From positions 49,565,153 to 49,629,152 of the forward strand of contig NC_080081.1 of the NCBI RefSeq assembly GCF_949987535.1: 64,000 bases of DNA, written 5' to 3'. Numbering within the stretch: the stretch's first letter is position 1; each line of letters opens with the position of its first letter. Under the pieces are notes generated by a model. The model saw only the letters and a list, made by a program, of their open reading frames with translations, ran no database searches and was not told the DNA's origin. A program made the position numbers and the translations under genes. This stretch comes from Balaenoptera acutorostrata (lineage: Eukaryota; Chordata; Mammalia; Artiodactyla; Balaenopteridae). Below, piece by piece: positions 62,042 to 64,000 of the stretch.

Positions 62042-62079
62042 ATTTTGTGACCAGTTGTGGACACAACTGGTCACAAAAT
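62042..62079. repeat. Perfect short palindrome (18-bp arms, 2-nt spacer)
   Basis: ATTTTGTGACCAGTTGTG at 62042-62059 is followed by GA and then by its exact reverse complement, CACAACTGGTCACAAAAT, at 62062-62079. No flanking target duplication or known transposon end is evident. Confidence 0.97.
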
Positions 62080-62469
62080 GGTCTCAGAACAAATTCGACC
62101 ATGATTTTCACTGAAACTAATTGAGGATTATTTTAGAAAATGAAACATTTGTTTTATACAGAAGCCCTCAATTGTTTCTGATATAAAGTGTATCGAGATC
62201 TACCATTGAACTGAGATTTTGAGGCATCAGATATTTTATCTAAAAAATTTCCTTATTTTTCCATTTATGGAATATTAACAAGAATAAATATGCAGTTAAT
62301 AAATGTTCAAACTTCTAGTACCCTCAGAATTCTACAAGTTAGCACTTCATTTTTACATTTTTCTTAATTTCTTTTTTATTTTTTTAATTTAAAAAAGAAC
62401 ACAAAATTTTTATTTTATTCGGAAAAAAAATAATCAGTAAGAATTTATTATGCATTAATTCCATTTCCT
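62080..62469. other. AT-rich spacer
   Basis: Homopolymer-rich near 62360-62430. Nothing recognised. Confidence 0.4.
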
Positions 62470-63130
62470 TAACCCCAACCCCACTGCCAAAGCAAAACAT
62501 ACTAATACATGGCCTTAAGCAATACCTTTTCCCTCAGTTTCTGTAGTTGACTCACTGCCTAAACTTGAAACAAGGGAAGGCATTGCCACTCTGTGTTGCT
62601 GTTGCCAAACTCAAACCCAGTGGGTCATATTGAGGAGCATAGCTGATTTATTTAAATAGAAAGCATATTATGCACCTACAAAGCACCATAAGTATCATTA
62701 GAAACTTTAAGAGAATACTTTTTTCTTATTAGGATGAGTTTCAGCCATCAGACTAAAACTACTGTCAAGGTTAAATCTTTTATTTTCAATGATTCCAATT
62801 ATTTTGAATACCAAATGCTTTAATTATCTGAAGAAGGCTATTAATAAGCTCCATTCAACAAATCAAAAATCCCCATCCGTTTCTGCAGCATGCAAATCTT
62901 CTTTCTTTATGTTGTAAATGAGCACTCTCCATAGACTACTTTTTCACTCCTTTTCATTTTTAACCTTAAGTGTCAAGAGGACGGACATTGTACCTTAAGT
63001 CAATGGATTTTCCAATCTAGGTTTGCTTTTTCATTTGAGCTGCATTTGCCTGAGCTCACAAAGAATGTGGGAAATGAATTCATGGTTTATCTTACTGCAC
63101 AAGGAAAATAATATTTTATTCTTTTGAAAT
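62470..63130. promoter_or_regulatory. Candidate conserved non-coding element
   Basis: A repeat-free, complex stretch with an octamer-like 'catgcaaatc' (62890-62899), homeodomain-like cores ('gctttaattatctgaag', 'gctattaataagctcc') and no coding frame. A regulatory role is inferred from composition and motif clustering only. Confidence 0.25.
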
Positions 63131-63169
63131 GGAATTTTATTTTCTAAACATTCTTCTTAACCATCATAG

Positions 63170-63260
63170 GAACTGATTTCTAGGATCAGCTTTGCCACTC
63201 ACTAGTTCTGAGATGAAGGAAGTGTCTTTCAATCATTTATAAAATGGGAATTTTCCAATT
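63170..63260 (+). repeat. MIR SINE fragment
   Basis: 'aggatcagctttgccactca', 'ctagttctgagatgaaggaa' and 'caatcatttataaaatggga' follow the MIR core. Confidence 0.6.
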
Positions 63261-64000
63261 AAATTCTCTTCTACCTCAAAAGTGTTTAATAATATATAAT
63301 TATTCTAAAGCAAATATATTCTGGATAAATAAAGAGTGATTCCTATGACATACTAAAATGTCTTGACAAATCCCCTAAAGAACTGTCCTATGAATAAAGT
63401 CTCAGAAATTCCAGAAATCCCTTTTAATCCAGATTTTCTTATAAATGGAGTTTGTCCTATAATAAAATTTAAAAGTGTATCAAATTATTTGTATCTGAGT
63501 TCCATTTATATCTAACATGAGTTTCTTTTTTCATTATTTTGCTAGAGAAGATGTTTTCAACATTAGAGAGAACCTTGCTAGGTGAAAAAAAGAAGAAGTA
63601 AAAAAAGATTAGACTATAGAAATCAAAAAGAAGCTTCTCTTGAACAATTTTGGCACAGATTAACACATTTCTCAACTAGCATTTCTTAACTTTTATTTTT
63701 CAAAATACAAGAGAGGCATTAGAATATAGTGAAATAGATTATGATACATCATGCTTAGAAAATCAACTAAAAATTAAATCCATGAGTATTATTTCTCAAT
63801 TTCTTCCTTCAGCAGTTAGTTGTGGCCTTTAATGTATTGTTTTATTCTTCATGAACCACAAAGAAAAGTAGTATATGCACCAAAGCATAAGTTTTGCTTT
63901 CCTCTGTCATTATCTATGCTTTGCATACAACGAATGTTATGAAGAGTCATAAAATTATATAGCCATAGTATCGGGCTCAGTGATCTCCCATGAGACTGAA
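63261..64000. other. AT-rich spacer, nothing recognised
   Basis: The 68-codon reverse frame at 63469-63675 has no motif. No repeat family is identified to the end of the window. Confidence 0.4.

Noticed and set aside
1..64000. Mitochondrial insertions, CRISPR arrays, rRNA or snRNA genes, operons
   Set aside because: Scanned for by eye and none recognised; the sequence is mammalian and repeat-dominated.

Overview
This window is mammalian nuclear DNA, almost certainly from a cetacean (whale or dolphin) or a close cetartiodactyl relative. The evidence is four tRNA-derived SINEs of the CHR type (6487-6870, 40821-41046, 42613-42910, 46695-46817), a cetartiodactyl-type L1 with a long 5' UTR, and a class I endogenous retroviral LTR that resembles artiodactyl elements. 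Assignments rest on recognising consensus-like sequence by eye; no database search was possible. I found no host protein-coding exon I can name, no rRNA or tRNA gene, no CRISPR array and no bacterial-type operon. The window reads as an AT-rich intergenic or intronic gene desert, and essentially every longer open frame lies in a transposon or a low-complexity tract.

Layout: 1-4.6 kb is AT-rich sequence, then a HAL1-like half-LINE. 4.6-18.2 kb is old mammalian repeat debris (an L1M-type 3' end, MIR, L2, an MLT1-like LTR) with one minus-strand CHR SINE at 6.5-6.9 kb next to an unusually GC-rich, exon-like block. 18.2-25.4 kb holds a structurally full-length minus-strand L1 (5' UTR, decayed ORF1 and ORF2, 3' UTR) flanked by a 17-bp target-site duplication. 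25.4-26.2 kb is an older L1 fragment. 30.0-34.4 kb is an old L1 split by a younger plus-strand L1 that has lost about 4.2 kb internally. 34.8-36.9 kb carries three more L1 fragments, and 38.4-39.4 kb two MaLR-like LTRs back to back. 40.8-46.8 kb has three SINEs, an L2 tail and a hAT-like MITE. 48.8-49.4 kb is repeat-free and looks like a conserved non-coding element. 50.3-51.5 kb is a 5'-truncated L1. 53.2-54.5 kb is an ERV1-like LTR with two TATA/poly(A)-signal modules. 54.8-64 kb has another LTR-like element, an inverted MIR pair, an old L1, a perfect short palindrome and a second candidate conserved element.

Nothing here forms a multi-gene system. The parts interact as retrotransposition history: L1-type target-primed insertion explains the SINEs, the nested L1s and two odd scars that are poly(A) flanked by target duplications. 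The most interesting points are the internally deleted L1, the antisense frame shared by both L1 5' UTRs, the poly(A)-only scars, the 18-bp-arm palindrome at 62042-62079 and the double-module LTR.
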